This document shows, one piece after another, positions 1 to 10,800 of a stretch of 64,000 bases of DNA (its first letter is position 1; every line of letters starts with the position of its first letter). Location of the stretch: assembly GCF_901933205.1 (NCBI RefSeq), contig NC_044585.1, forward strand, positions 2,418,001 through 2,482,000, read 5' to 3'. The translations under genes were made by a program, and so were the position numbers. Below the pieces are notes generated by a model that saw only the letters and a list, made by a program, of their open reading frames with translations, searched no databases and had not been told where the DNA came from. This DNA comes from Camarhynchus parvulus (lineage: Eukaryota > Chordata > Aves > Passeriformes > Thraupidae).

Positions 1-3000
1 GAAGCATGACTTGCATTTCTCCATTTCCATGGAGCGGGGAGAGAGTAAAGTTTGATCAGTGCTTAGAAAATGGCTCACCCTGGAGCTGTGCCTGGCAGCA
101 GCAGCCATCCCCAGGGAGCTTTGGGCTTTGCTGGGATCTGTCAGCCTCTCCTCCTCAGAGAGGCATTCCTAAACCCCAGGGAATCCCCTCCCCTAAAGTT
201 CTGGAGTAAGCAGCATGGAGGAATAATAAGCACTTCCTTCCTTGCTATTTTCAGTGCCTGAACTAGAAAGTCCCAGAGTGCTGCAGCTCTGCTCCCAGCT
301 CCGTCCTCTCTGCTGCCCTCCTCCCGAGCCTGCAGCTCTGCAGGGGGAGGCACGGCCCCAGTCCCAGCTGAAAAACAATTGTACAAGTGTCACCAGGATT
401 ATGGCAGCCTGGCTTCATTATTCAGTTTTCTATTTAATGTCATGTTCAGTATTAAGTTCTCTGCAGGGTTTTCACTACTCCCAGATTTATTTTTCCCTAG
501 CAGTGCGTGTCAGGCTTCCCCCGCCCCCACTCTTGCAGCGTGTTTGTTTTGCCAGGAAGGCATGGAGAGCAGCCTGATGTTTTGGATCCTGAGAGGCATT
601 TTGGACTTGTTGGAAGTGTCTCACTCCTTCCTCTGGTTTGGTGTAAACAGCTCTGCTGGCTGTGGCTGCAGGGAGGAGAACCTTTCAGCAGTGGCAGTGG
701 TGGCCAGCAAACACGAGCGGGCGTTGGATGTAAAATCCTTCCTGTGGCCAGAGCTGGAGACATTTTGTCAGGTACCCTGAGTGGCCATAACCAGCTACAA
801 AACCTTTCAAAGAACTGGGAATTGTTGGCACAAGGATCTGCACTCTTCTGGGAGTGTACTTTCAATAGAGATACTTTGCCAACAAATCTCAATCTTCAAG
901 TGATGATATAAAAACTTCAGTTAAACTGAATAATAATTCCTGTTCTTCTCCCCACTTATATCTTTACAGATTTTGCATTTGTATATTTTTTAAGCTTTGT
1001 TAAAAGTAATAAAAGCCTAACATTGAACTTCTTAAAAAAAGTTGCAACATGTGATCTGAATTTGGAAGTATTCTTCCTGAAGTTTATTGATATTTAGGAA
1101 GGAAAAATTAATACCTGATGGGCTTTATTAAACTTTTCTTTGGAAGAGATTTAAACAAGACATTCTGTAGTTTCTGACTGAAATCACAGTCTTAAAAGTT
1201 CCATATGACTCACGAAATGAGCTCTGATAAACTCACTTTACCTTCAGTGTTTTGCATATTGCTTAACACAATTTCAGTGATGGAATGAAGATTGCTCTGG
1301 TGGCAGGTTTCTTTCTGCTTTTGCCTCCAGGCTGCCTGTGGAACATTGGACCCCTATCTATTGCTGTTTTGCATTTATGAAGCTGCAAGTCAACACATGA
1401 AAAGTTAGTGACTTTTAAAATCAGTCCTACTTTTGTAATTGCAGTGGGAAACCTGGCACCCCTAATGTGAGTTTTAATTTAACCTCTTCTAATGTGCCCT
1501 GGAAGACAGCGGCATTCTCCAAAATACACGACTTTGTTTCTATCTGAGGGGCTTTTTCCTGGTTTTCTGAATGCAGTTTGTATATTCTGTCATTAAAAAT
1601 GGCTCTAATACTAAATTGTTGTATTTTCCAGGCCAGCATTAAAATGGATACATGGGGATATATGAGAAGGAGCTGCAAAATTATTTCCAGCTAATTCCAG
1701 ATACAGTATCTGATCCAAGTGATCCTCTTGATTCAAATGAAGGATGAGATAATGCTGAAAAAGACCAGGAACCTACCTACACTTTGGCAGAGTTCCACTC
1801 CTACAGTGTGCTGGAGTTGACCATAAATTGTTTTGTGTAGTTAAATTGGCTAAGTAGGTTGTTGCAATGTGGTGCCATTATGAGGCATTCACTTGTTTTG
1901 GGATTTGGCAGGAACCCAGTTTACATACGTGCAGAGAAGCAAAAAATAGCAGCTCCAGAATGTGTGTTTCATCTGTGGGCTGAAAGGAGAGCCATTGTAT
2001 GGTTTGAAGGAAGAAAAAGCATCTCTGTTGAAAGAGAAGTATGTGCTGGTTTACAGAGCTGTCACCTGCAGGATCTGTGTGAGCTCTTTGGCCACCAGGC
2101 CATGGGAGGTGTTTGTGGGCATTGCTGGGAAGGGGAGGAGGCAGTGCCTGTGCCTGGGGCTTGGGCATGGTGCTGTTTCAGGTACATTCTGGAAAAGGGA
2201 AGCTACAAAAAAGAGCTTGAAAGAAAGCTTCAGGGAATAAAGAGGAAGAACTGCTTTATTGTGATCACTAGGGAGTAAGAATGGAGAGCAGGAGGAAAAG
2301 CGAGAGCAAGAAAATTTGGCAGATTAGTCTGTGCATTATATCCAGTTGAAGTCACTGTTTTCCATGTAAAAACACTGATATTAAACCACTGATATTCTGT
2401 GTTGTTTTTTCCTAAGTTCCTATACATCTTATGGAGTGGAACTAGAGATTTTCTGCAGACATGCAAGGGAAAGGTCCATTTTACACAGGGGGTTATGGAT
2501 CTGCCTTTCTGGTCAAATGTCATTTATGATTGCAGTAATCATTTTCTTTGCTTCGACTTTGTATTAACTTCTGAAGAGTTTTGATCACACTGAAAGTAAA
2601 GCTAAACAAATCGAAGCAAGACCTTTAAACAAAGATAAAGGAGTAAATATTTGTATATCCTGCTCTCTGAACAGGTTTGGAAAGCCAAACTCTTTTCCAG
2701 TCAGGTACTCCTATCAATGAGACTTTTCTTTCCTGCCTTGTCACAAAATTGTTTACATGATCAGAGGATTTTCATCTTAGAAAGCTGCTACAGGAAAAGC
2801 TTCAGAACCAAAGGGAAAGGTTTGCAGTGATGCAGCAGCAGTTTTTGTGAATGATCATAAGTCCCATCCTAACATGCAAACTTGGTAGTATGAGCTGTTC
2901 ATTTTTTTGGATGTGGTTGACTAGGGTGCTGACAGCATCCACAATAAACACCTGAAAAGAATCTCATTAGATATATTAGACATGGCAAAATCTGATCTAA

Positions 3001-3588
3001 CTAACCCTAATTAAATTATATTTGCTATCAGCCTCCAGCCTTGCTCCCCAGAGATTCCCTTGTCCCAGAAATTTAATTAGAAGGATCAGGATGTATGGCC
3101 AAGTATTTGAATCTGCCACTAGAAAATGGATTCTGCTGAGGAATCTAATTCTTCCTTTTGGACTGGTTAGTCCACAGTGAGCACTGATGATATCAAGGCT
3201 CTAACCAAGTTCCTAAGACATTTAATAACAGATTGTTTGAAGTTAGGAACTTGCTGTGCCTGCATATTAACAGCTTTCAGGCCAGGAAAACTTGCTTCAG
3301 GTTACTCCTTATTTTTTGGGGTAGTTGTGCTTTGACTTAGTAAGATGTGTTCATTGACACTGAAGAAAAATGCACAGTATAATTTGGGCTTTGTTTGCTT
3401 TTTCTTGAAACAAACAAGTTCAGAAGCATATTTAGAAGGTGTGCTGTGGCTTCTGTGAGCCTTGCTGCTGGCAGGAATCAATTGACTTCAAATCCATATC
3501 TCACTGTCTGGGGGGCTCAGCTTTTATCTGTCCCTTATCCCCCTGTCCCTCTGTGAAATTCCACAGCAGAATCTGCCCCTTATTTTCC
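1..3588. other. CABIN1 intron or upstream sequence, no exon recognised
   Basis: The exon at 4647 opens with an intron acceptor, so this stretch should be CABIN1 intron on its 5' side. I looked for a coding block that could precede that exon and found none. The open frames near 1-900 and 1860-2280 lack convincing splice sites and recognisable protein. A short upstream exon could still have been missed. Confidence 0.5.
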
Positions 3589-4643
3589 CAGTTGTGTTTT
3601 TTTCAGTTGGATCTCTGTGTGAAGGTTTCCCTTTCCCCCCTCTGCAGGGAATCTGGTTGTGCTTTTTTCAGTTGGATCCCTGTGTGAAGGTTTCCTGTTG
3701 TGTTTTTTTCAGCTGGATCCCTATGTGAAGGTTTCCCTTGTCCCCCCTCTGCAGGGAATGTGGTTGGATCCCTGTGTGGTTTCCTTTCCCCCTCTGGCTG
3801 TGTTTTTTCCAGCTGGATCCCCATTTGAAGTCTCTCTTTCCCCCCCCTCTGCAGGGAATTTTTCAGTTGGATCCCCATTTGATTTGAAGGTTTCCTTTCC
3901 CCCCCTCTGGTTGTGTCCTTTTCACTTGGATCCCTGTGTGAAGGTTTCCTGTTGTGTTTTTTTCAGCTGGATCCCTATGTGAAGGTTTCCTTTCCCCCTC
4001 TGGCTGTGTTCTTTCCAGCTGGATCCCCATTTGAAGTTACCTTTCTTTCTAGTTGTGTTTTTCCGCTGGCCCCCTTTGCAGGGATTTTTGTTCTTTCCAG
4101 CTGGATCCCCATTTGAGGTTTCCCCCCCCCTCTGGCTTTGTTTTTAGCTGGATTCCCATTTGAAGGTTTCCTTTCCCCTCTGGTTGTGTCCTTTTCACTT
4201 GGATCCCTGTGTGAAGGTTTCCTGTTGTGTTTTTTCAGCTGGATCCCTATGTGAAGGTTTCCTTTCCCCCTCTGGCTGTGTTCTTTCCAGCTGGATCCCC
4301 ATTTGAAGGTTACCTTTCCCCCTCTGCAAGGAATCTAGTTGTGTTTTTTCCAGCTGGATCCCCATTTGAGGGTTTCCTTTTCCCCTCTGGCTGTGTTTTT
4401 TTAGCTGGATTCCCATTTGAAGGTTTCCTTTCCCCTCTGGCTGTGTTTTTTAGCTGGATCCCCATTTGAAGGTTTCCTTTCCCCCTCTGGCTGTGTTTTT
4501 TCCAGCTGGATCCCCATTTGAAGGTTTCCTTTCCCCCTCTGGCTGTGTTCTTTCCAGCTGGATCCCCATTTGAAGGTTTCCTTTCCCCCTCTGGCTGTGT
4601 TTTTTCCAGCTGGATCCCCATTTGAAGGTTTCCTTTCCCCCTG
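3589..4643 (+). repeat. 52-bp minisatellite abutting a CABIN1 splice acceptor
   Basis: About 20 imperfect tandem units run up to the acceptor of the exon at 4647. The last units are 52 bp and near identical; each has GGATCC(C), CATTTGAAGG, TTTCCTTTCCCCCTCTGG and CTGTGTTTTTTCCA in order. Older units on the left carry CTGTGTG instead of CCATTTG. A three-unit block starting near 3908 recurs near 4186, so there is higher-order duplication. Units near 3646, 3754, 3854 and 4081 contain CTGCAGGGA, like the true junction CTGCAGGGC. Most units lack those roughly ten bases. The antisense open frames here are by-products of the repeat. Confidence 0.93.
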
Positions 4644-4646
4644 CAG

Positions 4647-4810
4647 GGCATCTGGCGCATCCCCGTGGATGAGATCGACCGGCCGGGCAGTTTCGCGTCT
4701 CATATGAACCGCTCCATCGTGCTGCTGCTCAACGTGCTCTCCCAGCTGAGGGATTACAGCACCCTGCTCAAGGTCTCCTCCATGCTGCAGAGGACCCCTG
4801 ATCAGGGAAA
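4647..4810 (+). CDS. CABIN1: CABIN1 coding exon A
   Basis: 164 nt after CCCCCTGCAG, starting in phase 0 with GGC and encoding [16 protein letters not shown] and then [20 protein letters not shown]. It ends GGAAA before GTACGA, leaving two bases of a Lys codon. The next exon supplies G, giving the [13 protein letters not shown] junction expected for CABIN1. The block looks helical and belongs to the TPR-like helical scaffold upstream of the disordered C-terminal region. CpG content is much higher than in the repeat beside it. Confidence 0.94.
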
Positions 4811-7800
4811 GTACGAGAGATTTATTTCATTTGAAGCCATTTGTTGTAAAGCTTTTCAGTGTGTTTTGTTCGCTGTTTGACTGTTTTATTTAAAGCCGTT
4901 CTTTGTTTAGGGAAAAAAGTCTTTAGACAGGTTCCCTTGGGAATAGAGTGGAATTGTTGGTTTTCTTGGGTTTTACAGAGATGGGGTAACTGAGAATCTG
5001 AGTTTTAAAATATTTTATTGTATTATCTATCTCAATGAACAGTGAGATACAAAAGATATAAAACTCAATGCTATTTTATCAAAATCTTAGTTACAATACC
5101 TTATAAATGTTTTTCAGCTTATTAACTTCTACTACACAATACTGCTATTATTTCTAATACTATTATTACTTCTATTACTATTATTACTACTAATACTATT
5201 ATTATTTAGTATAATAATACTACTATTATTACTTAGAATAATAGTATTACTTCTAATTACCTGTATTTTTCCCTACGTAATTCTACTACAATGTATCTTT
5301 CACAATTCTACTTCTCTAAAGTATCTAGTCTTTTTACAAAACCATATTTCAAAACTTACTAAAACTTGCTTTTAGTTCAATCTCTCGCTCTTAACAATGT
5401 CATCTCTATTCCATAATAATTCAACACACTTTATCTCAGTGTTTACATACAGATGTGTCAGACTATGTGAGCTTTCCATCAACAAATCCATTTCTCACAT
5501 GGAACGATGGTTAATTTTTCTCAAGATCATGATTCTATAAAGTAGCCTGGAGTTTCTCTGCATTTCTGCTGAGATTCAGAGCAGCCATGGGGGTGCCCTA
5601 GCAGCCTTACACAGGTGGTGTGTCACGTGGAGGGATTCTCTGGAGGAGCAGAGTGTGACTGGGGCACCCTGTGCTGGCCCTTGCGTAAGAGCTGAGCGCA
5701 GCGCAGGAGGTCAGGGCCCAGCATCCTGCCTTCCTGTAATCCTTGATGGCCTGAACAATGCCTGTGTGCCTCTTGGCAGCTGATGCTATTTAAAAAGCTT
5801 ATCCTGTTCAGGGGTGATCTAATTTTAATTGCATTAACCTTATTTAAGAAAAAAAGAAGCTATTAGTGTGAGCTATATATGGACTTGTATCAATGGGAAG
5901 ACCAAAATAAACATCCAAGGAAAACACTGAAGTAAAATTCTAGTAGGTTGTCCTGTGGGAAATGTTGAAATTGGTCTCTGGCAAATGTTTAAGAAATGAA
6001 ACATGAATGATTGATGGCAATAAGTTGGAGGCATTGAAGGTTTCTTCATGTGTTTTTGAGTGTGAGTGCATGTGAATTTGCATGGATTGTAGTGTCTGGG
6101 AATATGTCACCCCTTGTTCAGCAAACTTGAAGCCAAAAATACTTTGACATATCAGAAGGACTGAACCATAGAAGGTTTCAATTTCTGTCCTAAGCAAACC
6201 CATAGCTGTACTAAAAATATTATGTTATTTGTAAGTCTAGACTGAATTCAAAAAACAAATAATTTGACATGTTAGATCAGCCAGTGCCAGCCATGGTGAG
6301 GTGCAGTTGTTAGAGGAACTTAGAAATGCAGATAACTCTGGGTGTGTCTGGTATATGCCTGGAACAACCCTATTTTTAAAAACAGGGTGGTTTTAGTTAT
6401 TACTGAACTAATGAGGAGTCGGATGTTTATGGTTTGCTTTTCAGAGAAAAGAGAGCAAAATTACCAATTTAACCCAAAATCAAAGAAAGGAAATATGTGT
6501 ATTTAAAATATTGGCCTTTTGACTGAAATAGTACCCTTCAGAGTTATTTACTTGATTTCTAGGCCTCTCATTCAAACCATCTAATTCTGAAATAGAAATT
6601 AAGTTTTCCATTAAATGTGATTAGGTGGGAATGACAGCTGGAAGTGTTTTACTTGAAAGCAGACTAAAACATTGTATCCAAATACACTGAAATTACAGTG
6701 CTCTAGTAAATTAAATGAAGTTATAGAGTGAATGTTTTACACATAAAATATGATTTTTTTGTAATACTTACTAGGAAAAAAAAAGTAGTAGCACACCTAT
6801 GAACACCCAGGATTTTTAGAGCTAAAAATCCTGGGTTCAAAGGCAACTGATATGATCAAAGAGAGAGGATTTGCTGATGTCCTTAATCTCACATGCACGC
6901 TTTATCCAGAACATGAGAATCACCTGAGAGTTCAACATAGCTTTGTGTAACTATAAGATTCTTTTTCAAAAAAAAAGGATTGAATAAAAAGCTGGTATTT
7001 GAGGGGCACAGAAGGCTTGATACAAGAAAACTGTAAATCTGGTTGTCTGGTTTGCTCTGGGTTTGGTTGCTTGGTGTGTTCCCATTTCTCCCCTTCCCTG
7101 TGGTTGTAGGCAGAGCTGTCTTCTGCTTCATTTGTGGCATCTCTGATCTTGTGGGGAGGGGAACAAAGCTGAAGTGTTAAATGCCAATATTGTTTTATTT
7201 CAGTATGGACCTGTAGATTTTTGTTTGTTTCTTATGTTTTAAAGTTGTTGTGTTGGCTTGTTCTTGTTTTTCTTTCAATGTCCTTTGTCTTGGTTTGAAA
7301 AGAGAGGTGTCTGCTAAGGAAGGCAGGAGCCTCCCCTGAAATGAAAAATGCAAACCCCCTCCCTCTGAATTATTATAATTTTGAAATTAAGGGGCTCTCA
7401 GGTAAAGGTGTGGGAATAGGAATAACAGTTCTTTAGTAGGAAAATTAAAAATACAAATGCAATAGTACAAACAAAACAAACCCCTGCCAGAGTCAGACCA
7501 TGCCCTGCCCCCTGTGTGTCAGGGGGTGGCACAGCCCCATCCCATGGGGGCTCAGCCCTCCTGCAGTGCCAGCTGTGCTGCTGCTGGAGCAGGGATCCTG
7601 CACAAGGCGGGAGTTTTCCTCTGCAGCTCCAGGGCTGCTGCAGATGGGCCTGGGCTCCCTCTGGCAATGCAGGGCAGCAGAAAGCTGCTCCTCTGGCAAT
7701 GCAGTGGGCAAAGGCTGCTGTGCTGCTCCAGGCTCAGATTGGATCCAGGTAGGAATGCTTGGCTCCTCCCCTGGGTGCAGCATCTCCCCATGGGATGCTG

Positions 7801-10800
7801 GAATTGGATCAGCCCTGCAGGGACACTCAGTGGCCATGGACAGCAGAGATCTCCTGGAGGGAGGGTTGGCTGTGGGAGAGATAAAGGAAAAAACTGCCCC
7901 ATGGACAGCAGAGAACTGCCCCACCATAAGAGATGGCAATAAAATACACAGCCCAGCTAAATCTTGCAACCTAAGCCATTCCTGGCTCTTGTTTTTGGAG
8001 TACTGGGAACTTTTGGCAGCTAATTAATTTCTCTCTCTTGCTGGGGACAGGAAGTACCTGCGTGATGCCGATCGCCAGGTGCTGGCCCAGCAAGCCTTTG
8101 TGCTCACAGTGAAGGTGCTGGAGGACACTCTCAACGATCTCACACAGGTGAGGCAGCAGGGCACTTCATAGCTCTCATTTAGTAATTAGCTTTTGCAGTG
8201 TTCACTCGTTCCTTCGGTCTCCTGAGATTGAAGAGCTGCATTTATAAGCACTTACTCCCAATACCTTTTGTTCATATGCCACTACACAGAAAACTTTCTT
8301 CTAGCATTGTTGATTTTTTGGTTTTGAATTTCAGTAACAAATACAATTTGCAGTAAGGATTGCCAGATTGCAGTAAGTTTGGTCTGACTGTCCCTTAAAC
8401 ATCAAATAATGGTAGATACATGTAATGTTCAAGCTGTCCATTTTCAGGTGGGGTCTATAGGAAAATTCCTTTTAAAATGAACTAAGATTCCTCTTGTAAA
8501 AAAACCCAGACAGTCTGGTGTTACATGCCTAGGCACTTTTCACTGTTAGTCCTTGACAGCACCAGACTCATTATGACATATATTTGTAATCTAGATTTCA
8601 TTTTTAAAAGTCATACAGAAGCTAATCAGTTCCCAGGTTAAGGGATCTGCATATTGGAACTTTGCTTTGTAAATACATTTGAGGAAGACCTTGTTCCTAA
8701 GGGTTTTCTAAGTTAACAGACTATAGGTTTAACCAACTAAATGAAAACATTGTCAAGAACACTGGAACTCTGTATATTAAATAGTTTGTTCATAAATCTG
8801 GATGTAAGAGATGTATCATTATCAATTTTTGAAAAAAAAGATGATGTACTGAGGTTTTCTACCTTTGGAACTTCACCAAAGTAAAGGTACAAAAAGTAAA
8901 ATACTATAGCAGGGTTTTGCCTACTTCTTGATCTATTAACAAGAAGGTTCGGTAAGAACAACAAAAAGAAAGAGTCTTAAACTTGAGCTTGATCTGTAGC
9001 TGCCAAAAGAAACAGATTTGGTTTTGATTTCAATATGTTAGAAGAAAAATTTGTGCAGTTAAAACCTTGGATTTCATTTAGTTGGATCCCTTAGCATGGA
9101 CTGAAGTAGTGAGGGAAAATAAACATTGTGGCTTGGGTTCAGCCTGAGCTGTTGACACTTCTCTGTGGTTGTTTTCACTTATTAAAATACTTCTAATTGT
9201 AAGATTTGTGGCCTGGATTAATTAATATTGAGGAACAAAAAAGAATTAACATAGAATAAATGCATTTTCTTCAGCAGAAGCAGTAATGAAAGGTACTGGT
9301 CAATATTCATGATAGTCACAGCTGTGCTCAAATGGGTTTTGATTTCAGTGATAACAGAGAAGAATGATTTCTTTTATTAAGGTGTCAGAAGATCAGGGTT
9401 CCAAGTCTTCTAGCCTTGCTTCAGGAAGGATGACAACAGACGTGTCCAATAAAAGTAGTGCTGAAGAGGGGAAAGATGTGCTCCCCAAAAAGGCCGTTCT
9501 GTCAGATGGAGCAGCGCATGGTACTGAAAATGGAGTGAAGGAAGCGACCCAGGGACAAATCCCCCATGCTATGGACATATTGGAACAAGAGGACAGGAGT
9601 GACAAGGAGATTAAAGAGCTTCCTGCCCCTGGTTCAGCTGAGCCTATGGATCTTGATGGCTTTTCCAATGACCCTGAAAAAATTGATTCTTCCTGTAAGC
9701 GCAGCGAGCCGGAGCGGCTGCAGCCCGGCAGGAGCTCCAAGGACAGGGCTCCCGAGAGCAGGACTCCAGAACTTTCCTTGGAGGAGCTCAGCATCAGCTC
9801 AAAACACCAGCAGCAGGCAGCTAAAGGAACAGTTCAAGCAGCACCTACAGAAGAACCTGTCCAGAGGTCAAGCAGGAAGAGGAAATTACTTGAGGATGTG
9901 GAGTCTGGAAAAACACTTCTGCTCGATGCTTATCGAGTGTGGCAGCAAGGGCAGAAAGTCATGGCCTATGACCTGGGCAAAATTGAGAAGATCATGTCTG
10001 AAACGTACATGCTGATTAAACAGGTATTGTATGATTAATTTTCATTTGTCTATATGGCCTCAGGTTTTAGGATCTAACAGGAATTGCTAAACCAAGCCCT
10101 TTATCTGTTTAAAACCTTCCCAAAGAACCATTCTCTTGACAAGGTCATTTCTGGGGATAGGGAGTAGGACTCTCCATGTTTTAAAACTAAATTTCTGAAA
10201 TGAGTTAAGAGCTGTAGTACCACTTACGTGGTGTTTGTTCAGCTAAATGTTAGTTTGAATTGAGAGAGCTGAGTATTTATCTTTGGGGATGTGCTCCTGA
10301 ATAATTTAAGGTCAGCATTTTGCTGTAGAACTGCTGCTTCCATGCTCTACATCCCCATTTCATCTCAATTTAATTAGATTTATAGATGAGCTAAGTAATT
10401 ATGACTTCATTAGTTGTGGTTCTGTGTTCAGGTGGATGAAGAAGCAGCACTTGAACAGGCAGTCAAGTTTTGCCAGGTGCATATGGGAGCATCAGCACAG
10501 AAACAGGTAAGCTCTGAAGCCTTTGAGTGCTGCTTTTATGAGTCTGTACAGGCAAATCTGTTGCTTAGTGTCTGCAGCACCTAGAAATGCCTACTTGCCT
10601 TGTATTGGTGCCATCTGAGATAAGTTGGGCTACATTAGTGGGAAGATCACCGCTCTTATTAGTGTCAGTGCTCCTGTTTATAGCAGGCTTGCAGGATTGT
10701 TTTCATGCCCAAAAGCTTTTGGGGAAACCCCAAACAATCTTCAAATTGAAATATTTATGGCATACTACAATTTCCCTAATGTCCACATCATAGCCCAGCA

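Larger units (their letters stand above)
4811..8050 (+). other. CABIN1 intron
   Basis: 3.2-kb intron, GTACGA to GGACAG. It contains a possible minus-strand LTR (about 4955-5757) with an ATT/ACT-rich segment inside, a perfect 32-bp palindrome at 6805-6836 and a plus-strand LTR-like element (about 7286-7978) ending about 70 bp before the acceptor. No exon seen. Confidence 0.85.

Noticed and set aside
3603..4703. Overlapping minus-strand open frames encoding repeated Gly/Lys/Gln-rich peptides
   Set aside because: They are the antisense of the 52-bp minisatellite. The unit is not a multiple of three, and the frames run across a CABIN1 exon.
7493..8027. Several long open frames on both strands
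   Set aside because: They lie in the GC-rich middle of the LTR-like element, have no retroviral or other domain and overlap each other in many frames.
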